Shown piece by piece: positions 51,113 through 61,305 of a DNA stretch of 64,000 nucleotides; the stretch's first letter is position 1, and each line of letters begins with the position of its first letter. A program made the translations under genes and the position numbers. This DNA is from Mesorhizobium sp. Lineage in GTDB: Bacteria > Pseudomonadota > Alphaproteobacteria > Rhizobiales > Rhizobiaceae. The DNA lies in contig NZ_JANJTZ010000054.1 in the NCBI RefSeq assembly GCF_024710845.1, positions 18,570 to 82,569 of the forward strand, read 5' to 3'. Under the pieces are notes generated by a model, which saw nothing but the letters and a program-made list of their open reading frames with translations, was not told the DNA's origin and ran no database searches.

Positions 51113-52366
51113 TCAATGCGCCACGGCGGCGGCGGCCGCCTCGTCGATCAGTCGGCCCGAGCGGAAGCGCTCCAGCGTGAAGCCGGCATTGATCGGATGC
51201 GGATTGTCGTTGGCGATGGTATGGGCGAAGACGTGGCCCGAACCCGGCGTCGCCTTGAACCCGCCGGTGCCCCAGCCGCAGTTGACGTAGAGGCCCGGAA
51301 CCGGCGTCTTGGCCAGGATCGGCGAGCGGTCCGGCGTCACGTCGACGATGCCACCCCAGGAGCGCAGCATCTTCATGCGCGAGAACACGGGGAACATCTC
51401 GCAGATCGCGTCGAGCGTATGGGTCAGGATGTGCAGGCCGCCGGTCTGCGAATAGGAGATATACTGGTCGGTGCCGGCGCCGATCACCAGTTCGCCCTTG
51501 TCGGACTGGGAGATGTAGGCATGCACCGTGTTCGACATGACCACGCAGGGGAAGCAGGGCTTCACCGGCTCCGACACCAGCGCCTGCAGCGGATAGCTCT
51601 CGAGCGGCATGCGCACGTCGGCCATCTGCATGATGACGGAGGAATGCCCGGCCGCGACGACGCCGACCTTCTTGGCGCCGATGAAGCCGCGCGAGGTCTC
51701 CACGCCGGTGACGTGGCCGTTAGCCGAGCGACGGATGCCCTTCACCTCGCAGTTCTGGATGATATGGACGCCGCGGTCCGACGCCGCGCGCGCATAACCC
51801 CAGGCGACCGCGTCGTGGCGGGCGGTGCCGCCGCGCCGCTGCAGCGTTGCGCCGACGACGGGATAGCGGGCATCAGGCGAGATGTTCAGCGGCGGGCAAT
51901 AGGCCTTCGCCTGTTCCGGCGTCATCCACTCGTTGTCGATGCCGTTCAGCCGGTTGGCGTGGACATGGCGCTTCAGCGACTGCACGTCGTGGACGTTGTG
52001 CGCCAGCATCATGACGCCGCGCGCCGAATACATGACATTGTAGTTGAGGTCCTGGGAGAGCCCGTCCCACAGCTTCACGGCGTGGTCGTAGATGCCGGCC
52101 GATTCGTCGTAGAGATAGTTCGAGCGGATGATCGTCGTGTTTCGGCCGGTATTTCCGCCGCCGAGCCAGCCCTTTTCGAGGACCGCGATGTTGGTGATGC
52201 CGTGGTTCTTGGCGAGATAGTAGGCCGTCGCCAGCCCGTGCCCGCCGGCCCCGACGATGATGACGTCGTATTCGGCGCGCGGCTCCGGCGACGACCATTG
52301 CGCGTCCCAGCCCTTGTGGGCGCGCATGGCCTCCCGGGCGATGGCGAACACTGAGTATTTGCGCAT
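51113..52366 (-). CDS. soxB: Sarcosine oxidase beta subunit
   Basis: [85 protein letters not shown]. Confidence 0.95.
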   Translation of the reverse strand: MRKYSVFAIAREAMRAHKGWDAQWSSPEPRAEYDVIIVGAGGHGLATAYYLAKNHGITNIAVLEKGWLGGGNTGRNTTIIRSNYLYDESAGIYDHAVKLWDGLSQDLNYNVMYSARGVMMLAHNVHDVQSLKRHVHANRLNGIDNEWMTPEQAKAYCPPLNISPDARYPVVGATLQRRGGTARHDAVAWGYARAASDRGVHIIQNCEVKGIRRSANGHVTGVETSRGFIGAKKVGVVAAGHSSVIMQMADVRMPLESYPLQALVSEPVKPCFPCVVMSNTVHAYISQSDKGELVIGAGTDQYISYSQTGGLHILTHTLDAICEMFPVFSRMKMLRSWGGIVDVTPDRSPILAKTPVPGLYVNCGWGTGGFKATPGSGHVFAHTIANDNPHPINAGFTLERFRSGRLIDEAAAAAVAH

Positions 52367-52548
52367 GAAACTGGCCTCTGGACGGTCTGCGGCGGCGCGT
52401 CGTTTCGCCCCGGAACGCTCAGCGTATCACTAGCGAAAAAGTGCGGGAAGCAATTGCGCTGTTTGCGACGGCGCTTGCCGTTTTGCGCCGTCGGAAAGGG
52501 AGCCGGGGTGCGACATGGAGACCGTACCACAGCAGGTCCCGCGATAGG

Positions 52549-53805
52549 TCAGGCAAACTTCCGCTGCGCGTCGAGCGCCAAACCCAACCCGACGCTGCCG
52601 AAGGCATCGCCCTCGACGACGCGCGCGCCGGGAAACAGCGCGCGGATGGCGTCGCGCAACTGGGGGATACCGGTCGAGCCGCCGGTCAGGAACAGCGTCT
52701 CGATCTGGGCCGGCTCGAGGCCAGCGTCGCGGACCGTGGCCGAGGCCGTTTCGACGACCCGGGCGGTCGCAGGCGCAATGGCCGAGTTCATCCGGTCCTG
52801 CGTCAGCGGGATGTCGACCTTTTCGCCTGCGAGCGGCAGGTGGATGGCCGTCGCCGGGCGCGTCGTCAGTTCGATCTTGGCCTGTTCGACCCGCCCCGCC
52901 AGCGCATGTCCCTGGCGGTGGCGGACGATGTCGATCATCCGCTCGACCAGATGCGGTTCGGCCGCCTCCTGGCGGATCTGGCGCAGGTCGATCATCGCCT
53001 TGTTCGAATAGAGCTGGTTGATCCGCTGCCAGGTGGCGAGATCGTTGAAATAGGAGACCGGCAGGTTGCGCTTGCCGTCCTTCGTCGGCGTGCCGTAGCC
53101 GAGCGCCCGCATGACCGTCGCGATGCTGATCAGTCGGTCGAAATCGGTGCCGCCGACATGGACGCCGGAATTGGCGAGGACGTCGCCCTTGCGGTCTGCC
53201 CGCCGCGCGCCTTCGGGTGAGACGCGCACGATCGAGAAGTCGGACGTGCCGCCGCCGATGTCGACGATCAGCGCCAGTTCCTCTCTCGACACGCTCTGCT
53301 CGTAGTCGAGCGCCGCCGCGATCGGCTCGAACTGGAACTCGATGTCGCGGAAACCCTGAGCGCGGGCCGCCAGCTCCAGTTGCGATTGGGCCGCGCGGTC
53401 GGCTTCCTCGTCGCCGTCGACGAAATGCACCGGCCGACCGAGCACGACGCGGCCGACATCTCCGCCGATAGCTTCGTCGAGCCGGCTCTTCAGGTGCTTG
53501 AGGAACAGCCCGATGATGTCGGTGAACAGCATCGAGCGCGCCTTGATCCGCGTCTTCTCGTGGATCAGCGAACTGCCGAGCACGCTCTTCAACGCGCGCA
53601 GCAGGCGGCCTTCGGAATTGAGCGTGTAATCCTCGATGGCACGGCGGCCGAAATAGGTGCGGTCGTCCTCGAAATTGAAGAACACGGCGCTCGGCAAGGT
53701 GACATGATCGCCCTCCAGCGCGACCAGGCGCGGCCGCCCGTCGCGGATGATTCCGATGGTCGAATTCGACGTGCCGAAATCGATCCCGCCGAAGCTGGTC
53801 TGCAT
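52549..53805 (-). CDS. Hsp70 family protein (YegD-like)
   Basis: MQTSFGGIDFGTSNSTIGIIRDGRPRLVALEG (phosphate 1), LIVDIGGGTSDFSIV (phosphate 2), FLTGGSTGIPQLRDAI (adenosine). Lacks the DnaK C-terminal substrate-binding domain length. Confidence 0.9.
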   Translation of the reverse strand: MQTSFGGIDFGTSNSTIGIIRDGRPRLVALEGDHVTLPSAVFFNFEDDRTYFGRRAIEDYTLNSEGRLLRALKSVLGSSLIHEKTRIKARSMLFTDIIGLFLKHLKSRLDEAIGGDVGRVVLGRPVHFVDGDEEADRAAQSQLELAARAQGFRDIEFQFEPIAAALDYEQSVSREELALIVDIGGGTSDFSIVRVSPEGARRADRKGDVLANSGVHVGGTDFDRLISIATVMRALGYGTPTKDGKRNLPVSYFNDLATWQRINQLYSNKAMIDLRQIRQEAAEPHLVERMIDIVRHRQGHALAGRVEQAKIELTTRPATAIHLPLAGEKVDIPLTQDRMNSAIAPATARVVETASATVRDAGLEPAQIETLFLTGGSTGIPQLRDAIRALFPGARVVEGDAFGSVGLGLALDAQRKFA

Positions 53806-54038
53806 GGGTTGGCTCCGATCGGATGCTGGCAAGAGCGAGGGGAGGAGCCGGATACAGGCGGCGCGAGGCAAAGTCCACCCCGAAGGACGGCCGGTTCGCA
53901 AAGGCCCTCGACAACCGCCGGTGATTCTGCTAACAGCCGCGCACTTCGCGGTGGGGAGCCCATCGCGGACGCAATTCGTTTGGCCGCAGGTGGCGCGAAC
54001 GAGGGCGTTGAATCAAGTTTCGAACCACAGGATCAAAC

Positions 54039-54290
54039 GTGCAGGTACTCGTCCGCGACAACAATGTTGACCAGGCGCTCCGCGTGCTGAAGAAGAAGAT
54101 GCAGCGCGAAGGCATCTTCCGCGAAATGAAGATGCGCGACCACTACGAGAAGCCCTCGGAGAAGCGCGTGCGCGAGAAGGCGGAAGGCGTCCGCCGCGCC
54201 CGCAAGATGGCGCGCAAGAAGCTGCAGCGCGAAGGCCTGCTGCCGCCGACGCCCAAGCCGGTGATCGCGGCGCGCCCCGCGGCGCGCTGA
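54039..54290 (+). CDS. rpsU: 30S ribosomal protein S21
   Basis: [66 protein letters not shown]. Confidence 0.97.
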   Translation: MQVLVRDNNVDQALRVLKKKMQREGIFREMKMRDHYEKPSEKRVREKAEGVRRARKMARKKLQREGLLPPTPKPVIAARPAAR

Positions 54291-54329
54291 TCTTCGCCGC
54301 TATTTCGTCCTTTTCGGGACATAGGAACG

Positions 54330-54360
54330 TGGCGCGGCCTACACCGCGCCATTTTCGTTT
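54330..54360 (+). terminator. Rho-independent-like terminator downstream of rpsU
   Basis: TGGCGCGG (54330-54337) CTACA-type loop CCGCGCCA (54344-54351) followed by TTTTCGTTT. Confidence 0.7.
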
Positions 54361-54447
54361 CGTCGCCCGGGGACATTTGGGCGGTCAAGCGAAAGGCCTT
54401 CCTGCAGCCCAGGGGAGCCGACGAGAGGTCGAAGGGATTCGCTTGCG

Positions 54448-55290
54448 ATGAATGAACTGCCACTCAATCGATTTCGAGCGAAGGCGGCCGCGTCCGCGCT
54501 GCTGATGGTCGCAGCGCTCGGCCTCGCCGGCTGCGAGACGACGCCGATCAGCAGCATCGCGACCGTCGAGACGGCGCAGGGCTCGACAGAGAACATCGCC
54601 TCGCTGACGGCCGTCATCGACCGCAATCCGCGCGATCCGGAAGCCTACAACGTGCGCGGCTTCGCCTATGGGCGCGGCGGCCGCTACAACGAGGCGCTCG
54701 AGGATTTCAATACCGCCATCAAGCTCAATCCCGGCTTCTACCAGGCCTATGCCAATCGCGGGCTGATCTACCGTTTCCTGGGGAAGAACGCCGAAGCGAT
54801 CGCCGACTACAACCGTTCGATCCAGCTGAATTCGAACTACGACACGGCCTATATCGGCCGCGGCGAGGTCTACCGCACCTCGGGCCGTGTCAACGAGGCC
54901 TTCAACGATTTCGAGAAGGCCATCCAGCTCGACACGACGGATCCCCGCGCCTATCACCGCCGCGGCCTGCTCTACCAGATCCGCGGCCAGCACGACTTCG
55001 CCATCGAGGACTTCTCGTCCGCCATCTCGCTCTCGTCGAGTTCGCCCGAGCCCTACAACGGCCGTGGCCTGTCCTATCTGGCGCGCGGCGACGAGGACAA
55101 CGCCTTCGCGGACTTCAACACCGCGATCAGCCTCAATGACGGCCTCGCCGAGAGCTGGGCCAACCAGGCGCTGGTCTACGAGCGGCGCGGCGACAAAGCA
55201 AAGGCCGCGAAATCCTATGCCCGCGCGGTGCAGCTCGACCCGAACTACAAGCCCGCCGTCGACGGGCTTTCGCGCACCAGGAAAGTCTGA
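54448..55290 (+). CDS. Tetratricopeptide repeat lipoprotein (NlpI-like)
   Basis: Lipobox LGLAGC; repeated TPR units (AYNVRGFAYGRGGRYNEALEDFNTAIKLNPGFYQAYANRGLIYRFLGKNAEAIADYNRSIQLN...). Confidence 0.92.
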   Translation: MNELPLNRFRAKAAASALLMVAALGLAGCETTPISSIATVETAQGSTENIASLTAVIDRNPRDPEAYNVRGFAYGRGGRYNEALEDFNTAIKLNPGFYQAYANRGLIYRFLGKNAEAIADYNRSIQLNSNYDTAYIGRGEVYRTSGRVNEAFNDFEKAIQLDTTDPRAYHRRGLLYQIRGQHDFAIEDFSSAISLSSSSPEPYNGRGLSYLARGDEDNAFADFNTAISLNDGLAESWANQALVYERRGDKAKAAKSYARAVQLDPNYKPAVDGLSRTRKV

Positions 55291-55386
55291 GCCGGGAGGC
55301 TTCGGCCTCGCATGCTGCGGGAACCGTGCCCGGTACCGAGCGTTGTGCTAGATGTCGCGCAAGCGCCTTTACCCGGAGTGCTTACG

Positions 55387-55866
55387 ATGAAGAAGTTCCT
55401 GCCCGCCGTCATCGCTCTTTCAGCTCTCGCTGCTCCGGCTTCGGCGCAGACGCAAGGCGTCGAACTGGGTGTCCTCGACTGCGTCATCGAAGGTGGCACC
55501 GGCTTCATCGTCGGCTCGTCCAAGGACCTGAGCTGCACGTTCCGTCCAGCCAACACTGCCAACGCGCCGGAGACCTATTTCGGCGTGGTGCGCAAATACG
55601 GCCTCGACATCGGCACCACCGGAACCACCTTCATGCAGTGGCTGGTTCTCGCGCCGACGGCAAACATCTATGCGCCAGGCGCGCTCGCCGGTGACTACAT
55701 CGGCCCCAGCGCCGGCGCATCGGTCGGCATCGGCGCCGGCGCCAATCTCCTGGTCGGAGGCTCCGGCTCCTCGTTCACGTTGCAGCCGCTGAGCGTCGAG
55801 GCACAGACCGGACTGAACCTCGCCGTCGGCGTGAGTTCGTTCCAGCTGCGCAGCGTCGGGAACTGA
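55387..55866 (+). CDS. DUF992-like secreted protein
   Basis: MKKFLPAVIALSALAAPASAQ signal; VELGVLDCVIEGGTGFIVGSSKDLSCTFRP, FQLRSVGN. Confidence 0.8.
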   Translation: MKKFLPAVIALSALAAPASAQTQGVELGVLDCVIEGGTGFIVGSSKDLSCTFRPANTANAPETYFGVVRKYGLDIGTTGTTFMQWLVLAPTANIYAPGALAGDYIGPSAGASVGIGAGANLLVGGSGSSFTLQPLSVEAQTGLNLAVGVSSFQLRSVGN

Positions 55867-55974
55867 TCGCCAGCCTGAAACGACGTCTGGCCGAAATCTT
55901 CGGTCACGCGTGGCGGTTGCGGCGATGATCGCGGCGGTGTAGCCGCTGGCGTCTCATCCTGGCGCCAGAGATCC

Positions 55975-57381
55975 GTGACGGACCAGCCTGCAATCAAGAC
56001 CGACTGGCGCGCGTTGTGGGCGAGCGGCGACCTTGGCCTGTTCTGCTTCGTCAGCCTTGGCATTCTCCTGCACGCAACCATGGAGACGATGATCGCGACG
56101 ATCATGCCGGCCATGGTCAAGGACCTTGCGGGTGTCACGCTCGTTGGCTGGACCTTCGCTGTCTACGAACTCGGGGCGATCGTCGCGGGCGCGGCGGCCG
56201 GGCGACTGGTCTCCTACGTTTCCCTGCGCACCAACATGGTCGGCGCGGCCATGCTCTACGGCGTCGGCGCGCTCGTCTGCGCAATCGCACCTTCCATGCC
56301 GGTCCTGCTGGCCGGACGTCTTGTCGAGGGCATGGGCGGAGGCGCGCTCGTCGCGCTCGCTTATGTCTCGGTCGAACGGCTCTTCTCGCGAACGATCTGG
56401 CCGCAGCTTTTCGCCATCATGTCGGCGGTTTGGGGCGTGGCCGCGTTCGGTGGGCCCCTGCTCGGCGCGCTGATCTCGACCGCCTTCGGCTGGCGCTGGG
56501 CCTTCGGCGTCTTCACCGTCGCCGGCTTCGCGATGGCGGCGGTGAGCTTCCTGGTGCTGCGCATGCCCGAGGCTCGTCGCGTCACGGGGGGAGAACCGCC
56601 GCCTTTCCCTTATGCCGCGCTGGCGACGCTCGCGGGCGCCGTGATCCTGATCGCCTTCGCCGGTGTCGATGTGAGTCCTTACCGCTCGACGGCGCTCTTC
56701 GTCGCGGGTGTGATCGGCCTCGCGTTGTTCTTCAGGGTCGACGCTCTCATGCCGCGTTCGCGCCTGTTCCCCCGTCGGCCGTTCGACTGGTCGACCCGCC
56801 TCGGCGCCGGCATAACGATGGTCGCCACGCTGTCCGTCTCGACCGTTTCCTTCGCCATCTATGCACCGCTGCTGCTGACCAGCCTGCACGGGATTCCGGT
56901 TCTAACCGTCGGCTACATCATCGCCGCCGAATCGATCGCCTGGTCGATCCTGTCGATCCTGGTCGCCGGGGCCCCTCCCCGCCACGAGCGACTGATCATC
57001 GTCGGCGGCGCGTTCATGATCGCCGCTGGACTGGCCGGCTTCTCGATCGCCATTCCGGCGGGAAACATCCCCGCGATCCTGTTCTGCGCCCTCTTGCAGG
57101 GCGGCGGCTTCGGCATCGCCTGGCCATTCGCGACGCGCATCATCGTCGCCTCGGCGCCGGCGGAGGAAAGCACGATCGCCTCGTCGGCGGTGCCGGCGAT
57201 GCAGCGCATCGGCTATGCGACGGGAGCGGCCGCGGCCGGAATCGTCGCCAACACCAGCGGCTTCGCCGACGGGCTGACGGGCGAGACTGCTGCGAACGTC
57301 GCCCGCTGGCTGTTCCTCGCCTTCCTGCCGCTGGCGCTCGTCGGCTGCGCGGCCGCGATCAGGATGTCGCGGGCAAAGTGA
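55975..57381 (+). CDS. MFS transporter
   Basis: Multi-TM MFS pattern (ATMETMIATIMPAMVKDLAGVTLVGWTFAVYELGAIVAGAAAGRL..., LLAGRLVEGMGGGALVALAYVSVERLF). Confidence 0.9.
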   Translation: MTDQPAIKTDWRALWASGDLGLFCFVSLGILLHATMETMIATIMPAMVKDLAGVTLVGWTFAVYELGAIVAGAAAGRLVSYVSLRTNMVGAAMLYGVGALVCAIAPSMPVLLAGRLVEGMGGGALVALAYVSVERLFSRTIWPQLFAIMSAVWGVAAFGGPLLGALISTAFGWRWAFGVFTVAGFAMAAVSFLVLRMPEARRVTGGEPPPFPYAALATLAGAVILIAFAGVDVSPYRSTALFVAGVIGLALFFRVDALMPRSRLFPRRPFDWSTRLGAGITMVATLSVSTVSFAIYAPLLLTSLHGIPVLTVGYIIAAESIAWSILSILVAGAPPRHERLIIVGGAFMIAAGLAGFSIAIPAGNIPAILFCALLQGGGFGIAWPFATRIIVASAPAEESTIASSAVPAMQRIGYATGAAAAGIVANTSGFADGLTGETAANVARWLFLAFLPLALVGCAAAIRMSRAK

Positions 57382-57396
57382 TCCGGCGGCGCGCCT

Positions 57397-57876
57397 TCAG
57401 TCCAGCGGTTTTGCCATGTTGATCGAGTGCGGCCGGAAGCCGAACTTGCGATAGGTTTCGACCGCGCCATCATTGCCTTCGATGACATGCAGCATCATCC
57501 GCGACAGGCCCCGCGCGCGCGTCAGCCTTTCCGCCTCGGCCAGCAGAAGGTTGCCGATGCCCTGGCCGCGGTGCTTCTTGGCGACGACCAGCGCATCGAC
57601 CTTGCCGTAGCGCCGCAGCGTCTCGAAGACGTAGCTCTCGCCGGTGGCGACATACCAGATCAGCAGCCCCGCCACCTCGCCGTCTCGCTCGGCCAGAACA
57701 ACGGCGGTCTCGCCGCCGGCGAGCATCTCCTCGGCTTCGATCGCACCGATCTGGGCGGTCTCGACGTCCGTGCGCGATTCGCCGGAGATGGCGTTCTCGT
57801 GGCGATTGAGCTCAAGCAGGAGGCCCGCGACGGCAGCTCGGTCGGACGGCTGGTACGGCCGCAGGATGATGCTCAC
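57397..57876 (-). CDS. GNAT family N-acetyltransferase
   Basis: ILRPYQPSDRAAVAGLLLEL..., VDALVVAKKHRGQGIGNLLLAEAERLTRARGLSRMMLHV. GTG start (57874-57876) overlapping the upstream stop. Confidence 0.88.
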   Translation of the reverse strand: MSIILRPYQPSDRAAVAGLLLELNRHENAISGESRTDVETAQIGAIEAEEMLAGGETAVVLAERDGEVAGLLIWYVATGESYVFETLRRYGKVDALVVAKKHRGQGIGNLLLAEAERLTRARGLSRMMLHVIEGNDGAVETYRKFGFRPHSINMAKPLD

Positions 57877-59315
57877 GGCTGACCGGCCCCAGTGCGGAGC
57901 AGGTCCAGTGCCTCCCTGAGCGCCTGCAGGTGCGCCTCGCCCTTGGCGTTCGCCGCAGCGCCGACCGCATCCGCGTCGGCATCCGTCGACCAGTAGTAGG
58001 TGTGCGTGAACAGGCGCGGGCTGAACCACGATTTGCGTCTGCGGATCGCCACCTGAAACTCCTTTATGCCCCAGCCGAAGTTCTCGCGCAGGGATCCCGA
58101 GATCGGGTCGCCGCTCCACAGCAGATTGCCGAGGTCGTAGATATTGGTCCACCGCGTCGCCGCGAAGCAGGCCGCGTGATGCACTGCCCAGACTTTCCGG
58201 TCGCTGTTGTATCTGATCTCCGGCTTTGTCGCCTCATCGGATTGCGGCGGCGAGGTCGAGAAGAGCCGCTCGACGATGCCCAGCCTCAACTCCTTGGGGT
58301 CGTGGGCGAGGAGGAATTCGGCGTGGGTGAGCGGGCTGCCCACTGTGACAAAATCGCTGATCTTCCAGGGCGACGCGCCGCGCAGCCGCAGGGTCCGGTA
58401 GAGGTCCCACTGGGCCGCCCGCAGCTCGGAAACATCCCTGCCGGCGGGCGACGACCCGTCGGCGAGCGTCGCGAAACGGCCGGCCCCGCGCACGACCTTC
58501 ATCAGCGCACCGTCCTTCGCCACGGTCATGTCGCGCGGCCGCCGCTCATCCCACAGGAGCTGCAACAGGTCGTAGGCGATGATCGAGCCGAGGCTGTGGC
58601 CAACGAGAACGATCCGGTCGTATTCGGGATCGTTCGAGAGATTGCGCAGCAGTTCGAGGCCGCGTTCGCGCACGGCCGCTCGTTGCGACACTGTCTCCGG
58701 CGTCGCCCGCGCATAACTTGCGACGTCGCCCAGATAGGGCAGGAACACGCGGTCAACGAGCCAGGACAATAGTGCTGCGACGGCGGCGACGATCACCGCG
58801 AGGAGTGGATTGAGTACGGCCGAGACCGCCACGAGAAGCGCGATCAGGCCATAGACCATGGCTGCAACGACCGTCGCGCGGTAGATCGGCAGCGCGTTGC
58901 GCGGGATCGTGCTCTTTTCGCGCCAGAGCAGTTCGCTGATCCAGGCGTAGAGGCGCGACCGCGTATTTCCCTGCGTGAGGTCCGCCCAGTAGAGCTCGTA
59001 GAAATCCGTCCGGATCTTGACCTTCAGCTCCTTCGGCGGATGGAAGACATAGGCGCTGACGATCCGCCGCAACTCGTGCGAGCCGGTTCGCTTGTCGGGA
59101 CTGATCCACGTCCTGGCGCCATTCGGATGGCCGGCCGCCTCGACCACCTTCGGATCGCGGATCCACACGCCGTCGACGAAGCTGCGCAGCGTCGACATGG
59201 GCCATTGCTCGCCCATGCCATGCACGACGACGACGGCCTGTTTCAACCGCGTCTCGCCCGGCGGCGGCCCGTCTTCCGGCTCCGTGGTCTCAGGGGCAAG
59301 CGCCAAGCGGTTCAC
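57873..59315 (-). CDS. Alpha/beta-hydrolase-like membrane protein, uncharacterised
   Basis: VVVVHGMGEQWPMSTLRSFVDG; nucleophile elbow LVGHSLGSIIAYDLLQLL; central hydrophobic segments (VAAMVYGLIALLVAVSAVLNPLLAVIVAAVAALLSWLV). Confidence 0.75.
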   Translation of the reverse strand: MNRLALAPETTEPEDGPPPGETRLKQAVVVVHGMGEQWPMSTLRSFVDGVWIRDPKVVEAAGHPNGARTWISPDKRTGSHELRRIVSAYVFHPPKELKVKIRTDFYELYWADLTQGNTRSRLYAWISELLWREKSTIPRNALPIYRATVVAAMVYGLIALLVAVSAVLNPLLAVIVAAVAALLSWLVDRVFLPYLGDVASYARATPETVSQRAAVRERGLELLRNLSNDPEYDRIVLVGHSLGSIIAYDLLQLLWDERRPRDMTVAKDGALMKVVRGAGRFATLADGSSPAGRDVSELRAAQWDLYRTLRLRGASPWKISDFVTVGSPLTHAEFLLAHDPKELRLGIVERLFSTSPPQSDEATKPEIRYNSDRKVWAVHHAACFAATRWTNIYDLGNLLWSGDPISGSLRENFGWGIKEFQVAIRRRKSWFSPRLFTHTYYWSTDADADAVGAAANAKGEAHLQALREALDLLRTGAGQP

Positions 59316-59407
59316 TCCCTGCTGCGAGAAGCAAGCTTACTACGACCGTCGTGCAGGTGAAAGGCAGTGCCGCTCGCATGGCGGCCTTCGCCCCGTCTCG
59401 TCCCTTG

Positions 59408-60814
59408 TCAGACCAGGTGCGCGATCGAGTTGGCGTAGTACCGCAGCAGCAGCAGCTCGCGCATGTTGGCGCGGTAGAGTCCGAGTTCGCTGACGTCGAT
59501 CATGTGGCGCAGCGCAAGCATGCGAAGTCCCGCCGAGACGGCGTAATCACGGTCGGCGCGTGGGATGTGGACATGCGCGCCCTCGCCCTCGAGCCGGCTC
59601 ATCAGGGCGAAGATGGCTGACTTCAGCTCCGGCTCGCCGATCCACTCGTCGCCGCGCAGCAGAAAGACATGCGCGGCGAGCGCCACCGGCAGCACCGGGA
59701 CGATGGCGCCGACGGCCTTCATCAGATCGTCGGCCAGCAATTGCACGGCGCCGAAGCGCGCGTCTCTCGGCACCGCGCGGAACTCGATGCCGTGATCCTT
59801 CTGCCACTGGCCGAGCGAGATCGGCCTGCCGAACGACACGCAGGCATAGCCGAAGCGGTAGAGCTTGCCGCGCAGTCGCAGCCAGACGAGGTTCCAGACG
59901 AACGCGACGATCGCCAGCGGGCGGGCGCGGAAGTCGCGGCCGCTTGCTTCCTTCTCGGCGCGGGCAGTGAGGATGCGGTCCTCGATGACGCGGTCGTAGT
60001 TGAGCCCGACGGGCACGAAAACGATGTCGGCCTGCGCCGCGTCGAACTCGGCCACCATATAGCCGAGCAGGCCGAGCTTCGGCTCCTTCAACAGCCCGTC
60101 GCGGCTGAGCCCGCCCTCGGGGAACACCGCCTGCGTGACACCCTCGCGGGTCGCCATCGCCACATAGCGGCCGAGCACCTTGCGATAGAGCTCGTCGCCC
60201 GAATTGCGCCGAATGAAATAGGCGCCCATCGAGCGGATCAGGCTCTCGAGCAGCCAGATCCGAGCCCATTCGCCCACCGCATAGGACAGCGATGCGCGGC
60301 GCGAGGCCATATAGGTGACGAGCACGTAGTCCATGTTGGAGCGGTGGTTCATCACGAAGACCACGGTCGCGTCTGCCGGCACGGCCTTCAGCGCCTCGTC
60401 GTCGGAATAGCCGAGCCGCACGCGGTAGACGAACTCCGAGATCCAGCGGGCAACGCGCGTGCCGACGCCGAAATAGGCGGTGAGCGACAGCGACGGGACG
60501 ATCTCGTGGGCGTAGCGCCCGGCCCGCTTCATGACGACCGCCCGGGGTTCTCCCGTGGACCGGGCCTCGGTGTCGACGGCCTCGATCACCTTCGCATCGT
60601 AGATCAGCCGCTCGACCTGCGACTGGCGCTGCGTCAGCCGGAACGGACGGATGCGCGTGTCGAGCCGCTGGTTGAGCTCGTCGATGGCCTGGTTGACGCG
60701 GCGGCGGAAGAACCATCGCACCGACGGCGCAAAGACGCGGTCGACGACGCCGATGGCCGCGAAAAGGCACAGCAGCACCAGAAGCCAGACCGGAACGCCG
60801 ATGGACGTCGTCAT
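59408..60814 (-). CDS. PlsB-like glycerol-3-phosphate/1-acyl-glycerol-3-phosphate acyltransferase
   Basis: NHRSNMDYVL (HX4D), FPEGGLSRDGLLKEPKLGLLGYM, IVFVPVGLNYDRVIED; N-terminal TM. Confidence 0.88.
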   Translation of the reverse strand: MTTSIGVPVWLLVLLCLFAAIGVVDRVFAPSVRWFFRRRVNQAIDELNQRLDTRIRPFRLTQRQSQVERLIYDAKVIEAVDTEARSTGEPRAVVMKRAGRYAHEIVPSLSLTAYFGVGTRVARWISEFVYRVRLGYSDDEALKAVPADATVVFVMNHRSNMDYVLVTYMASRRASLSYAVGEWARIWLLESLIRSMGAYFIRRNSGDELYRKVLGRYVAMATREGVTQAVFPEGGLSRDGLLKEPKLGLLGYMVAEFDAAQADIVFVPVGLNYDRVIEDRILTARAEKEASGRDFRARPLAIVAFVWNLVWLRLRGKLYRFGYACVSFGRPISLGQWQKDHGIEFRAVPRDARFGAVQLLADDLMKAVGAIVPVLPVALAAHVFLLRGDEWIGEPELKSAIFALMSRLEGEGAHVHIPRADRDYAVSAGLRMLALRHMIDVSELGLYRANMRELLLLRYYANSIAHLV

Positions 60815-60912
60815 CGGGTGGTGCGGCTTGTCATGATGGCCCCTCCCTGACCGCTTGCCCGGCTGCCACCCTCTGCCATCTGGCGACGGCTAGCAAGACG
60901 GCTCACCGTAGG

Positions 60913-61305
60913 TCAGGGCGAGGCAATCGCGGACACGATGTCGGTCTGCGCGAAGTCGTTCCCCACATAGAGAAGCGGACAATTGCGTTCTTCGGCCAAC
61001 GCATAGGCGAAGCAATCGCCGAAATTCAGGGATGCGCGGTGATAGCCCTTGCCCCAGCGGCGGTAGGCGTCGGCGACAAGGCGGGATCTGGCCTCGGTAA
61101 CGTCGACGACTTGCAGACCATTGCCGCTTACAAGTTCCGCCATCTCGTCACGAATTCCACGGCCGCCCGCCACGATCATGGCTTCGGCGAAAGTGCCGGC
61201 CGAAATCAGGTTATCTTCGGAATCCCGCAGGACGTCGCGGCAGCGAATTGCATAGGCTTCGTTCAGGATGATGGCCATCAACGCGGATGTATCAACGACG
61301 ATCAC
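60913..61305 (-). CDS. vapC: PIN-domain toxin (VapC family)
   Basis: MIVVDTSALMAIILNE ... LNFGDCFAYALAEERNCPLLYVGNDFAQTD. Confidence 0.92.
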   Translation of the reverse strand: MIVVDTSALMAIILNEAYAIRCRDVLRDSEDNLISAGTFAEAMIVAGGRGIRDEMAELVSGNGLQVVDVTEARSRLVADAYRRWGKGYHRASLNFGDCFAYALAEERNCPLLYVGNDFAQTDIVSAIASP

